From: Methylogaea oryzae
Lineage (GTDB): Bacteria; Pseudomonadota; Gammaproteobacteria; Methylococcales; Methylococcaceae
DNA: 64,000 nucleotides
Direction: 5' to 3'
Assembly (NCBI RefSeq): GCF_019669985.1
Contig: NZ_AP019782.1
Location: forward strand, 3,342,001 to 3,406,000
Shown one piece after another: positions 46,217 through 54,896 of the stretch. Under the pieces are notes generated by a model. That model ran no database searches, was not told the origin of the DNA, and saw only the letters and a program-made list of their open reading frames with translations. Numbering within the stretch: position 1 is the first letter of the stretch; each line of letters opens with the position of its first letter. A program made the translations under genes and the position numbers.

Positions 46217-46996
46217 TTAGACCTTGCAAGCGCCGGAATCGATAGCGGAGCAAACTTCGCGGCCGATCAGCGGGTTCAGGCTGTCCATGATCTGCAGCAC
46301 AACGCCCATCACAGCCAGAGCCAGCCAGCCGAAGATCACGAAGCCGTAGTGCAGCGGAGCTACGAACAGCTCTTCCATGAACCAGAAGGTGTGACCCCAT
46401 TCGTTCAGACCTACGTTCGGCAGAATCATGAACGGACCTACCACGGTGATCAGGTACGGCAGGGACATGCCCTTGTTCCAGTGCGGAAGACGGGTCTTCG
46501 CGTACAGGAAGGAAGCAAAACCCGTGATGATGTAGATCGGGTAGGTCAGGTAGAACTCAATGATGTGCGACGGCGTGAAGTCGGTGTCGCGCACCACGGT
46601 CTGGTGCCAGGTGCCGTCCTGTTCGGTGAAGTAGGAAGCACCCCAGTAGATGGCCCATGCGTAGGCGAACAGCCATACCAGGTGGGTCATGTTGCGGCGC
46701 AGCTCTTCACGCGGGGTGATAGCAGCCAGGTTACGGTCGCGGCTCTTCCACAGGTAGCCCCACAGGATGGAAGCCGTGGTGATTTCCAGCACGATTTCGA
46801 TGTACAGGAAGTTCATCCAGTACGTTTCGAATTCCGGTGCGAATGCGTCCAGGCCAGCGGACCAGCCGTAAACACCTTCGTACCAGCGAACCCAAAAGTA
46901 GAACACCGTGTACAGCATAAATGCGAACGTCAGCCAGCCCTTGTCCAACAGGGGCTTGTCCTGAGCGCCAGCAACCGAAAGAGACGTTGCAGCCAT
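46217..46996 (-). CDS. pmoC: Particulate methane monooxygenase subunit C, copy 2
   Basis: A 259-residue subunit, close to the 260 of Methylococcus capsulatus. The copper-ligand residues Asp127, His131 and His144 are intact. It matches copy 1 up to MDSL, then continues NPLIGREVCSAIDSGACKV, so the C-terminal tail differs in sequence and is 7 residues longer. It is the first gene of operon 2, with its own promoter at 47144-47171. Confidence 0.98.
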   Translation of the reverse strand: MAATSLSVAGAQDKPLLDKGWLTFAFMLYTVFYFWVRWYEGVYGWSAGLDAFAPEFETYWMNFLYIEIVLEITTASILWGYLWKSRDRNLAAITPREELRRNMTHLVWLFAYAWAIYWGASYFTEQDGTWHQTVVRDTDFTPSHIIEFYLTYPIYIITGFASFLYAKTRLPHWNKGMSLPYLITVVGPFMILPNVGLNEWGHTFWFMEELFVAPLHYGFVIFGWLALAVMGVVLQIMDSLNPLIGREVCSAIDSGACKV

Positions 46997-47007
46997 GTTA
47001 TTACCTC
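46276..47007. repeat. Direct repeat, pmoC block, second copy
   Basis: Second copy of the 732-bp block described at 42892-43623. The flanking sequences on both sides are unrelated to those of copy 1. Confidence 0.88.
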
Positions 47008-47143
47008 TTTAGATGACGACTTTATCGAGACTTAGACCCCCGAAATCGGGAGCCTCCATCTCACTTTTTCTTCCCTTTTCCCACTCCTGCTTTGCCCGCA
47101 ACGCGCACACAGCAAGGAGACCCGTCCTTTATGGTAGGGCCGC

Positions 47144-47171
47144 AGTCTATCACTTCGCCTCCCCTTGTCAA
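47144..47171 (-). promoter_or_regulatory. Sigma-70-type promoter of pmoCAB copy 2
   Basis: On the minus strand TTGACA (47166-47171) and TAGACT (47144-47149) stand 16 bp apart, the same spacing as at copy 1. The leader to pmoC is about 148 bases. The rest of the 46997-47326 gap holds no gene that I can see. Confidence 0.7.
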
Positions 47172-47326
47172 TAGCGCTTTAGTGGGTCGAAAAAGCGGCG
47201 CGGCCCGGCTTGGCGGTCTTGCCCCGTACGCTTGTATTTCCGATGGTTCTTCACCACACTAGGGGCCATTGGCCCCGTTTGGCCGAGAGCAAAGACAACA
47301 ATAAAAACTCACAGAGATTCAGGCAG

Positions 47327-48901
47327 ATGAAGATCAATCTCCCAGTAACAGACCGCGAAATCAGACTGAGTGACGACACACAGATTATTTCGACCACCGA
47401 TCTTAAGGGGATCATCACCTACGCCGATGAAGACTTCGTGAGAATCGCGCAGTTCAGCAAAGAGGAGCTGCTCGGGAAAAATCACAACATCGTCCGCCAT
47501 CCCGACATGCCCGAAGCGGCGTTCGCCGACCTGTGGGCAACCATAAAAAGCAACCACGCCTGGATGGGCATCGTCAAAAACCGCGCGAAAAACGGCGATT
47601 ATTATTGGGTCGACGCATTCGTCACCCCCATGATCGAAGACGATAAGGTCGTCGGCTACGAATCGGTGCGGGTGAAGCCGAACAAGGAATACGTCGACCG
47701 GGCCGCCCCCCTATACAAAGCCATACTCGATAAGAAGATCACCAAGCTGCCGGCCTACGGGAGCACCGCGCTTCACTATTACAAAGCGATCGTAGCCTTG
47801 CTGCTACCGACGCTGGGCGCCATAGGATGGGTTGGCGACTTGTTCGCTAACGCCGCTTTTCTCGGCGTCGGCGCAGCCTCCATGGTTCTCGCTTGGGCGC
47901 TGGCATGGCAACTTAGCCGGCCGCTCGCCCAAGCGGCGCAGCGATCCAAGCAAATCATCGACAACACGGTCACCCGGCTGGTTTATACCGGCCGCAACGA
48001 CGATGTCGGGCAGCTCGAAACGGCCACGCTGGCGTTACAAGCACGACTCCGCACCGTGATGCGGCGCTTCGACGAAACGGCGCAACAACTGGCCAATATG
48101 GCGCAAAACACGGCGGACATCGCCGCTGTCACCAGCCACGACCTCGACCACCAGCAAGCGTCCGTCGACATGATGGCGGCAGCCATAGACGAAATGACGC
48201 TGGCTGTGCAGAGCGTCGCGCAAAACGCCGCCGACGCGGCTTCCGCCGCGGAGACCTCCACCAACATGGCCAATAATGGCCGGGACGCGGTCACCAACAC
48301 CACCGGCGCCATAGGCCATCTTGCCCAGGCCGTCGCCAACGCCGCCACTGCCATCCACCAGCTGGAGCAGGAAAGCAAAAACATCGACGTGGTGGTCAGC
48401 GTTATCCGCGATATCGCCGATCAAACCAATCTATTGGCACTCAACGCCGCCATCGAAGCAGCCCGCGCCGGCGAACAGGGTCGCGGATTCGCCGTGGTGG
48501 CGGACGAGGTGCGCAAACTGGCGTCCAGCACGCAAAACTCCACCCACGAAATCCAAAAAATCGTGGAGGTTTTGCAAATCGGCGCGCGCCAAGCGGCGGC
48601 CGCTATGGAAAAAGGGCGCGAGCAAGCCAATCACAGCGTACAGCAAGCGGGCCTGGCAGACAGCACCTTGTCGGAGATATCCCAGGCGGTGAACAGGATC
48701 AAGGATATGAGCATTCAGGTCGCCAGCGCCGTCGAGGAGCAAACCTGCGTCACCGAAGAAATCAAGCGCAATATCAGCAATATCAGCGGAGCCAGCCACC
48801 GCGTCTCAGAGGAAGCGGAGCGCACCACGCGCACCAGCCAAGAACTTCTAAGCTTGGCCATCAACTTGAAGAACATGGTAAAGCGCTTTGCGCTGAAATA
48901 A
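47327..48901 (+). CDS. Methyl-accepting chemotaxis protein with PAS domain (Aer-like)
   Basis: A 524-residue receptor. The N-terminal PAS domain (about residues 25-120) reads [21 protein letters not shown], then IVRHPDMP and [13 protein letters not shown], typical of Aer-like redox or oxygen sensors. A membrane hairpin follows (about 145-190), then a cytoplasmic helical domain. The signalling tip [20 protein letters not shown] is canonical. The ATG at 47327 gives the full PAS domain. It stands next to the pmo operons, so steering toward oxygen or methane is an attractive but unproven idea. It could be a substrate of the CheD at 29315. Confidence 0.92.
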   Translation: MKINLPVTDREIRLSDDTQIISTTDLKGIITYADEDFVRIAQFSKEELLGKNHNIVRHPDMPEAAFADLWATIKSNHAWMGIVKNRAKNGDYYWVDAFVTPMIEDDKVVGYESVRVKPNKEYVDRAAPLYKAILDKKITKLPAYGSTALHYYKAIVALLLPTLGAIGWVGDLFANAAFLGVGAASMVLAWALAWQLSRPLAQAAQRSKQIIDNTVTRLVYTGRNDDVGQLETATLALQARLRTVMRRFDETAQQLANMAQNTADIAAVTSHDLDHQQASVDMMAAAIDEMTLAVQSVAQNAADAASAAETSTNMANNGRDAVTNTTGAIGHLAQAVANAATAIHQLEQESKNIDVVVSVIRDIADQTNLLALNAAIEAARAGEQGRGFAVVADEVRKLASSTQNSTHEIQKIVEVLQIGARQAAAAMEKGREQANHSVQQAGLADSTLSEISQAVNRIKDMSIQVASAVEEQTCVTEEIKRNISNISGASHRVSEEAERTTRTSQELLSLAINLKNMVKRFALK

Positions 48902-48947
48902 CGCATCCCAAGGCGACCAGCTCAACACCAACGAAATCGAGACACAC

Positions 48948-49745
48948 TTGCGCACCCAACCCTTCGGCGCTTCACTGCGCCCTCTCCTTCCAAGCTGGCT
49001 GAAGGCCGCCGGTATTTGTTGCTTGGCGTTATTGCTCAGCGGCTGCGTCTGGCTGCGCCTGCTGGAAACCAAAAACCAAATCGCCGAATTCGACCAAAAC
49101 TTCCATGTCGATTCCGGCGAACATTTCATCCTGCACTTTCACCGCCCCACCCTGCTCAGCGAGGACTTCACCTATTTGTCCGGGATCGAACCCACCGCCC
49201 GGCAGCCTTTGCCCAACGGCAAGCGCAACAACTATGTGTTCCAGAAGCTGAACGGCACCGGCGACGTCACCCGCGCGCCGGCCGGCGACCTAGTGTTCGA
49301 GTTGAGCTTCGACAACCAGGACCGCCTGGTCAGCTGGGATTTCTCGCCGGTATTCCTCGCCATAGCGCCGCCCGCCTTCCTGGAAGCCTCACTGCGCTCC
49401 CTGGGCAGCGCCAACATCGACCAGGCCAATCAAAAAGTGAGCGCCGACCCGGCCCATTTGGAAAAAATCGCCGACAAGCTCCCCCCGCGCAGCAAGGTCG
49501 TCGCAGCCTTGGGCGAACCTTTGGAGATCGTCGAGAAAGGCGGCAGCTTACGTTACACGTACAAATTCCGCTTAGACGGCCGCGCCGTCGACGAAGACCA
49601 CGAAAAAAACCGCATCGCCGTTGCCAAGCTCTATTTCGATAAACAGACGGATCGCTTGAGCAAGATGTCCGGGCGCTTCGCCGGTTTGAAACTCACCATC
49701 AATTACCGTCGTTTCACCAAGGACGAACACGAAGCGGGCACCTAA
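48948..49745 (+). CDS. Putative lipoprotein, unknown function
   Basis: A 265-residue protein with a lipoprotein-type signal (hydrophobic CCLALLLSGC, Cys being residue 33). No ATG lies in frame at the N-terminus, so the likely start is TTG 48948 and the exact start is uncertain. The mature part is soluble with no recognised motif; stretches such as FHVDSGEHFILHFHRPTLL are moderately hydrophobic. It lies between the chemoreceptor and lptM on the same strand. I do not recognise the family. Confidence 0.7.
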   Translation: MRTQPFGASLRPLLPSWLKAAGICCLALLLSGCVWLRLLETKNQIAEFDQNFHVDSGEHFILHFHRPTLLSEDFTYLSGIEPTARQPLPNGKRNNYVFQKLNGTGDVTRAPAGDLVFELSFDNQDRLVSWDFSPVFLAIAPPAFLEASLRSLGSANIDQANQKVSADPAHLEKIADKLPPRSKVVAALGEPLEIVEKGGSLRYTYKFRLDGRAVDEDHEKNRIAVAKLYFDKQTDRLSKMSGRFAGLKLTINYRRFTKDEHEAGT

Positions 49746-49824
49746 CGGAGTCCCTCCGCTGCTTGGGCCGCTTGCCGCCTTGCATTACAATTGGCCGGCA
49801 ACCTGCCCCAGCAACGGAACTCCC

Positions 49825-50001
49825 ATGAAATACAGCTTGATACTCGCCCTCTTGGCGCTGCTAAGCGCCGGCTGCGGTCAAAAAGGTCCGCTCTATCTGC
49901 CGCCCCCCGAGGCCGCCGGCGATTCGCAAAACGGAGCGGACGCAGAACAAGGCAACAAGGCCGCGAAGCAGCAAAGCCAATCCCAAAAGGGCGCGCGCTA
50001 A
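49825..50001 (+). CDS. lptM: LPS translocon maturation lipoprotein LptM (YifL-like)
   Basis: A 58-residue lipoprotein: signal MKYSLILALLALLSAGC, then GQKGPLYLPPP, the conserved LptM motif. LptM is a small outer-membrane lipoprotein that helps assemble the LptDE translocon. It stands directly before lysA, as in many gammaproteobacteria. The start is ATG 49825; an upstream in-frame methionine lies before the signal and is not used. Confidence 0.93.
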   Translation: MKYSLILALLALLSAGCGQKGPLYLPPPEAAGDSQNGADAEQGNKAAKQQSQSQKGAR

Positions 50002-51252
50002 ATGAAGGTTTTCCACTATCAGGGCGCGCTGTTCCAAGCGGAGAACCAGCCCTTGAACGCCGTCGCGGCGCGCTACGGCACCCCTTGCTACGTCTATTCC
50101 CGCGCCGCCTTGGAAAACCACTGGCGCGCCTACGACGACGCTTTCGCCGACCGTCCCCATCTGATTTGCTACGCAGTCAAGGCCAACTCCAACTTGGCGC
50201 TGCTTAACCTGTTGGCGCGACTGGGCTCCGGCTTCGACATCGTTTCCGTGGGCGAATTGGAAAGGGTTTTGGCCGCTGGCGGCGACCCCGGCAAAGTGGT
50301 GTTTTCCGGCGTCGGCAAGCGCGAAGAAGAACTGCGCCGCGCCCTGGAAGTCGGCATCCGCTGCTTCAACGTGGAAACGCCGGACGAGTTGAACCGGCTG
50401 GATCGCATCGCCGGCGAACTGGGCCGCAAGGCGCCCATATCGCTGCGCGTCAATCCCGACGTGGACGCACAGACCCATCCTTATATCTCCACCGGCCTCC
50501 GGGAAAACAAATTCGGCATCGCCATCGACGACGCGCTGGACTTCTACCAAAAAGCAGCCGCCTTGCCCAATCTGGCCGTCACCGGCATCGATTGCCACAT
50601 CGGCTCGCAAATCACCAACACCGCCCCCTTCCAGGACGCACTGCAGCGGGTGCTGAACCTGGCGCAACGCCTGGAGCAAGCCGGCATCGCCATCAAGCAC
50701 TTGGACCTGGGCGGCGGCCTGGGCATACGCTACCGCGACGAAACGCCGCCCACGCCGGCCGAATACGCCGCGGCGCTACGGGAAAAGCTGGGCGATACCC
50801 CCTACGAAATCCTGTTGGAACCGGGCCGCGCCATCGTCGGCAACGCCGGGCTGCTGTTGACCCGGGTGGAATATATCAAGGATACGCCGGCCAAACGCTT
50901 CGCCATCGTCGACGCCGCCATGAACGATTTGCTGCGGCCAGCACTCTACAACGCCTGGCAAGACATCGTCGCCGTACAACAGGACGACGCCACGCCGGAA
51001 GCGGTGTACGACGTGGTCGGTCCGGTCTGCGAAACCGGCGACTTCCTCGGCAAAGAACGCAAACTCCGCATCAAGCCGGGGGATTTGCTGGCGGTGTGCT
51101 CGGCCGGCGCCTATGGCTTCAGCATGAGCTCCAACTACAATTCGCGGCCGCGCCCGGCGGAGGTGCTGGTGGACGGCGATAAAACCCACCTGATCCGCGA
51201 GCGCGAAACCCTGGCCCAACTGTGGCAGGGCGAGCACTTGGTGCTGGGCTAA
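50002..51252 (+). CDS. lysA: Diaminopimelate decarboxylase
   Basis: A 416-residue PLP enzyme that converts meso-diaminopimelate to L-lysine. It has the PLP lysine in YAVKANSNLALL, the GSGFDIVSVGEL segment, the HIGSQI motif and CETGDFLGKERKL near the C-terminus with the substrate Cys. The ATG immediately follows the lptM stop. It is followed after 3 bp by dapF, so lysine and peptidoglycan precursor genes are clustered. Confidence 0.97.
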   Translation: MKVFHYQGALFQAENQPLNAVAARYGTPCYVYSRAALENHWRAYDDAFADRPHLICYAVKANSNLALLNLLARLGSGFDIVSVGELERVLAAGGDPGKVVFSGVGKREEELRRALEVGIRCFNVETPDELNRLDRIAGELGRKAPISLRVNPDVDAQTHPYISTGLRENKFGIAIDDALDFYQKAAALPNLAVTGIDCHIGSQITNTAPFQDALQRVLNLAQRLEQAGIAIKHLDLGGGLGIRYRDETPPTPAEYAAALREKLGDTPYEILLEPGRAIVGNAGLLLTRVEYIKDTPAKRFAIVDAAMNDLLRPALYNAWQDIVAVQQDDATPEAVYDVVGPVCETGDFLGKERKLRIKPGDLLAVCSAGAYGFSMSSNYNSRPRPAEVLVDGDKTHLIRERETLAQLWQGEHLVLG

Positions 51253-51255
51253 GCC

Positions 51256-52083
51256 ATGCTGCGTTTCACCAAAATGCATGGCCTCGGCAACGACTTCGTC
51301 GTTTTCGACGCCGTCAACCAAACGGTAGCGCTGACGCCGGATCAGCTGCGCCAACTGGCCGACCGGCACTTCGGCATCGGCTGCGACCAAATCCTGCTGG
51401 TGCAAGCGCCAATCCAACCCGACGCCCACTTTCACTACCGCATTTTCAACGCCGACGGCAGCGAAGTCTCCCAGTGCGGCAACGGCGCCCGCTGCTTCGC
51501 CCGCTTCGTGCGGGAAAAGGGCCTGTGCCTGGAAGACGAAATCCGCGTCGACACCCGCGCAGGACGCCTGCTGCTGCGCCACCGGCCGGACGGGCAAATC
51601 ACGGTGGACATGGGCGTGCCGCGCTTCGCGCCCGCCGATATCCCTTTAAAAGCGGAGCAAGAAAGCGTCCATTACACGGCCGCGGCGGGAAGCGCCATAC
51701 ACCGCTTCGGCGCCGTATCCATGGGCAACCCCCACGCCGTCCTGCCGACGGACGACGTCGACACCGCCCCGGTGGATACCGTGGGGCCGCTGCTGGAAAG
51801 CCACGCATCGTTTCCCGAGCGGGCCAATATCGGCTTCATGCAGAAAATCGACGCCCACCACATTCGCCTGCGCGTCTACGAACGGGGCTCGGGCGAAACC
51901 CTGGCCTGCGGCAGCGGCGCCTGCGCGGCAGCGGTGGTCGGTATAGAGCAAGGTTTGCTGCAAACGCCGGTGCGGGTCGACCTGCCCGGCGGCAGCCTGT
52001 ACATCGAATGGCAAGGGCGAGGCGCGCCGGTACTGATGAGCGGCCCGGCCACCACGGTTTTCGAAGGAACCCTCGAACTATGA
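51256..52083 (+). CDS. dapF: Diaminopimelate epimerase
   Basis: A 275-residue enzyme that interconverts LL- and meso-diaminopimelate using two cysteines. The first is in [10 protein letters not shown] and the second in [16 protein letters not shown], both intact. The N-terminus [18 protein letters not shown] is diagnostic. It overlaps the DUF484 gene by 4 bp (ATGA). Length is the family norm (about 274). Confidence 0.98.
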   Translation: MLRFTKMHGLGNDFVVFDAVNQTVALTPDQLRQLADRHFGIGCDQILLVQAPIQPDAHFHYRIFNADGSEVSQCGNGARCFARFVREKGLCLEDEIRVDTRAGRLLLRHRPDGQITVDMGVPRFAPADIPLKAEQESVHYTAAAGSAIHRFGAVSMGNPHAVLPTDDVDTAPVDTVGPLLESHASFPERANIGFMQKIDAHHIRLRVYERGSGETLACGSGACAAAVVGIEQGLLQTPVRVDLPGGSLYIEWQGRGAPVLMSGPATTVFEGTLEL

Positions 52084-52772
52084 ACGACAGCACCGGCGCC
52101 GCCGACTCGAACGACAACGAAGCGGTGATCATCGCCCACCTGCAAGCGCATCCGGACTTTTTCACCGCCCACCCGGAACTGCTGGAAAAGCTCTACATCC
52201 CCCACGCCCGCGGCGCGGCCGTATCCCTGGTGGAAAAGCAATTGGACCTGTTGCGCGACAAAAATCGCCGCTTGCAGCACCAGTTGGACGAGCTGCTGGA
52301 CATCGCCCGGGACAACGACAAGCTGTTCCAGCGCCTGCACCAGCTTACCCTGGCCATGCTGGACGCGGACGATCTGGAAACCGCGCTGGCCTCCCTCGCC
52401 GACACCTTGTACCAGTGTTTCGACGCGGACTTCGTCGCCGTGCGCATTTTCCTGGATCGCCCGGACGCGCCGCTGTCCGACGTGTTTCTCGCCCCCCTGG
52501 GCATCAATCCTTTCGGCGCCATGTTGGCGCAGCAAAAACCCCTGTTCGGCCGGCTCAACATCGAGCAAGGCAAATTATTGTTCGGCGCCGACGCCGACCA
52601 AGTCGCCTCCAGCGCCGTGGTGCCTTTGCTGCGCGGCGATTGGCAGGGCCTGCTGGGCATCGGCAGCCGCGACGAGCAGCGCTTCCACCCGGCCATGGGC
52701 GGCTTGGTGCTGGGCCGCATGGGCGACATCGTCGCGGCGCGGCTCGCGCCGCTGCTGCCGGCGGCCGGCTGA
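52080..52772 (+). CDS. DUF484 family protein
   Basis: A 230-residue cytosolic protein of the DUF484 family, found between dapF and xerC in many gammaproteobacteria. It has [15 protein letters not shown] near the N-terminus, a coiled-coil stretch ([16 protein letters not shown]), and a GAF-like C-terminal half. Function is unknown; the conserved position suggests a link with cell division or with XerC. The ATG overlaps the dapF stop. Confidence 0.9.
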   Translation: MNDSTGAADSNDNEAVIIAHLQAHPDFFTAHPELLEKLYIPHARGAAVSLVEKQLDLLRDKNRRLQHQLDELLDIARDNDKLFQRLHQLTLAMLDADDLETALASLADTLYQCFDADFVAVRIFLDRPDAPLSDVFLAPLGINPFGAMLAQQKPLFGRLNIEQGKLLFGADADQVASSAVVPLLRGDWQGLLGIGSRDEQRFHPAMGGLVLGRMGDIVAARLAPLLPAAG

Positions 52773-52777
52773 CCGCC

Positions 52778-53683
52778 TTGGAAGAGGAAGCGAGCCGGCA
52801 GCTGGCCGAGTTTCTCGACCATCTGCGCTACGAAAAACGCGCCTCGCCACACACCGTCGACAATTACGCGCGCGACCTGGAGCAGTTCCGCCGGTTCTGC
52901 GCCGCTGAGCACATCGCCCGCTGGGCCGAGGCCGAACCCTACCAAATCCGCCAGCATATGGCCGACCGCCATCGGCTGGAACTCAGCGGACGCACCTTGG
53001 CGCGGGAACTCTCCGCCTTGCGCAGCTTCTACGACTTTCTGCTGCGCCGCCAAGCGGTCGAGCGGAACCCGGCCAAAGGCATCCGCGCGCCGAAAACCGG
53101 CCGATCGCTGCCCCACACCCTGGACGTGGACGAGTTGGCCAGCCTGCTGGACACGCCCGCCGCCAACACGCTGGAAGTCCGCGACTTGGCCATGTGGGAA
53201 CTGTTTTATTCCTCCGGCCTGCGCCTGAGCGAACTGGTGGCGCTGGACCTGGAAGACATCGATTGGAGCGCCCAATCGGTACGCATCCGCCACGGCAAAG
53301 GCGACAAAGCAAGGGTGGTGCCGGTCGGACGCCACGCCCGTAGCGCCCTGGAGCGCTGGCTGGAAGCGCGCGCCGCCCTGCCCGTCGCGGCGGAAGCCGC
53401 GCTGTTCGTCGGCGACAAAGGCCAACGCCTGTCGCCCCGCACCGTGCAGGCCCGACTGGAGCGTTGGCGCAAGCGCTGCGGCTTCGACAAGCACTTGCAC
53501 CCCCACATGCTGCGCCACTCTTTCGCCAGCCACTTGCTGGAATCCAGCGGCGACCTGCGCGCCGTGCAGGAGCTACTGGGCCACAGCGACATCAGCACCA
53601 CCCAGATTTACACCCACGTGGACTTCCAGCGCCTGGCGGCGGTCTACGACCAAGCCCATCCCCGCGCCAAGAAGCGCCCGTAG
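52778..53683 (+). CDS. xerC: Tyrosine recombinase XerC
   Basis: A 301-residue site-specific recombinase that resolves chromosome dimers at dif with XerD. The N-terminal core-binding domain (HLRYEKRASPHTVDNYARDL) and catalytic domain are present, with GLRLSELVALD (Arg), HPHMLRHSFASHLLE (His/Arg), LGHSDISTTQIYTH (His/Tyr region). No ATG fits the N-terminus; TTG 52778 gives the normal length (E. coli XerC is 298), while CTG 52769 would overlap the DUF484 stop. Start is therefore uncertain by a few residues. Confidence 0.93.
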   Translation: MEEEASRQLAEFLDHLRYEKRASPHTVDNYARDLEQFRRFCAAEHIARWAEAEPYQIRQHMADRHRLELSGRTLARELSALRSFYDFLLRRQAVERNPAKGIRAPKTGRSLPHTLDVDELASLLDTPAANTLEVRDLAMWELFYSSGLRLSELVALDLEDIDWSAQSVRIRHGKGDKARVVPVGRHARSALERWLEARAALPVAAEAALFVGDKGQRLSPRTVQARLERWRKRCGFDKHLHPHMLRHSFASHLLESSGDLRAVQELLGHSDISTTQIYTHVDFQRLAAVYDQAHPRAKKRP

Positions 53684-53754
53684 GGCCGCTTTTTCCAAGA
53701 CCGGCCCAATCTGATAAGCTATGCGGACCCCGAGTCAGCCCCAAGGAAACGATC

Positions 53755-54780
53755 ATGTCACTGCCCAACCCCAAGCGTTCAAATGAAAACGCGTCGCTGA
53801 GCAGCGCCCTGAATCCATCGTCCAACGACCGGGGCATCTATTGGACCATCGGCGTATTCTTCGCCATCGTCATCGGCGCCATCACCATACTGGGCCAGTA
53901 CTGGAGCATCGAACCCACCCCCTTCGACGTGGTGGAATCGGCCATGAAAAAGGCCAACGTCACCGACAAATCCCAGCTGCCGGTGGGATATACCTACACC
54001 GCCACCGCCATCAGCATCGCCGAAACCCTGATGTACAAGCGGGGCGGCTATTTGTCCAACGACGTCACCGTGCCCAGCGTGCTGCTGGACAACATGCCCA
54101 ACTGGGAATTCGGCGCCCTGGTGGCCCTGCGCGACGCCGTCACCGCCCTGCGCAACCACTTCGCCCGCGCCCAGTCCCAGTCCAAGGAAGACCCGGACCT
54201 GGCGGCCGGCGAGCCGCAGCTTTACTACGACCACATGTCCTGGGGCCTGCCATCCTCCGAATCGGAATACCAGAAGGGCATCGAGTCGCTCTACAAATAC
54301 CTGGAACGGGTCGGCAGGGGCGGCGGCGACGCCGTGTTCCACGCCCGCGCCGACAACCTGCGCCAATACCTGGAAGTGCTCGACAAGCGCCTCGGCAGCT
54401 TGTCCCTGCGCCTCAGCGCCAGCACCGACGTGCACGAATTCACCCTGGAACAGCAGGGCGTCACCACCCTGCCGAAAACCCCCTGGCTGGCGGTGGACGA
54501 CATTTTCTACGAAGCGCGCGGCCACACCTGGGCTCTGCTGCACATCCTGCGGGCGGCGGAAGTGGACTTCAAGGAAACCCTGGAAGGCAAGAACGCCTAT
54601 TCCACCTTCCTGCAGATCATCCACGAGCTGGAATACGCCCAAACCCCCACCCTCAGCCCGGTGGTGCTGAACGGCAGCGGTTTCGGCCTGTTCTCCAACT
54701 ACTCGGTGACCCTGGCCAACTACGTGGCCCGCGCCGGCGCCGCCATCCTCGACTTGCGCGACGTGTTGCTGCGCGGCTAA
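53755..54780 (+). CDS. DUF2333 family membrane protein
   Basis: A 341-residue protein with one membrane helix (about residues 29-48, IYWTIGVFFAIVIGAITILG) and a soluble, probably periplasmic, domain rich in Tyr and Leu. Phrases such as GGYLSNDVTVPSVLLDNMPN, WEFGALVALRDAVTALRNHF and TPWLAVDDIFYEARG match the DUF2333 family of proteobacteria. No function is established. The ATG at 53755 has AAGGAA upstream. It ends with a strong terminator at 54841. Confidence 0.88.
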   Translation: MSLPNPKRSNENASLSSALNPSSNDRGIYWTIGVFFAIVIGAITILGQYWSIEPTPFDVVESAMKKANVTDKSQLPVGYTYTATAISIAETLMYKRGGYLSNDVTVPSVLLDNMPNWEFGALVALRDAVTALRNHFARAQSQSKEDPDLAAGEPQLYYDHMSWGLPSSESEYQKGIESLYKYLERVGRGGGDAVFHARADNLRQYLEVLDKRLGSLSLRLSASTDVHEFTLEQQGVTTLPKTPWLAVDDIFYEARGHTWALLHILRAAEVDFKETLEGKNAYSTFLQIIHELEYAQTPTLSPVVLNGSGFGLFSNYSVTLANYVARAGAAILDLRDVLLRG

Positions 54781-54800
54781 AAACAATCGCAACGACCTTG

Positions 54801-54840
54801 CCCCCCTCGCCCCTTTGGGGAGAGGGCTGGGGTGAGGGGA
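54801..54840 (+). repeat. CCCTCTCCC-type palindromic repeat (repeat A)
   Basis: CCCCTCGCCCC, a short TTT loop, then GGGGAGAGGGCTGGGGTGAG gives the same hairpin plus tail as the copies at 59513 and 62156. It lies between the DUF2333 gene and its terminator. Confidence 0.75.
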
Positions 54841-54873
54841 AGCCCGCCACCGGCAAGGTTGGCGGGCTTTTTT
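54841..54873 (+). terminator. Rho-independent terminator
   Basis: A 9-bp stem (54841-54849 with 54860-54868) is followed by six T. It closes the DUF2333 transcript just before the class II ribonucleotide reductase gene. Confidence 0.8.
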
Positions 54874-54896
54874 GTGCCCGGTGTTATGCTTGAGCC

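Noticed and set aside
54781-54896. Cobalamin riboswitch before the class II ribonucleotide reductase
   Set aside because: The gap is only 116 bp and is filled by a palindromic repeat and the terminator of the previous gene; no B12-box arrangement is visible.
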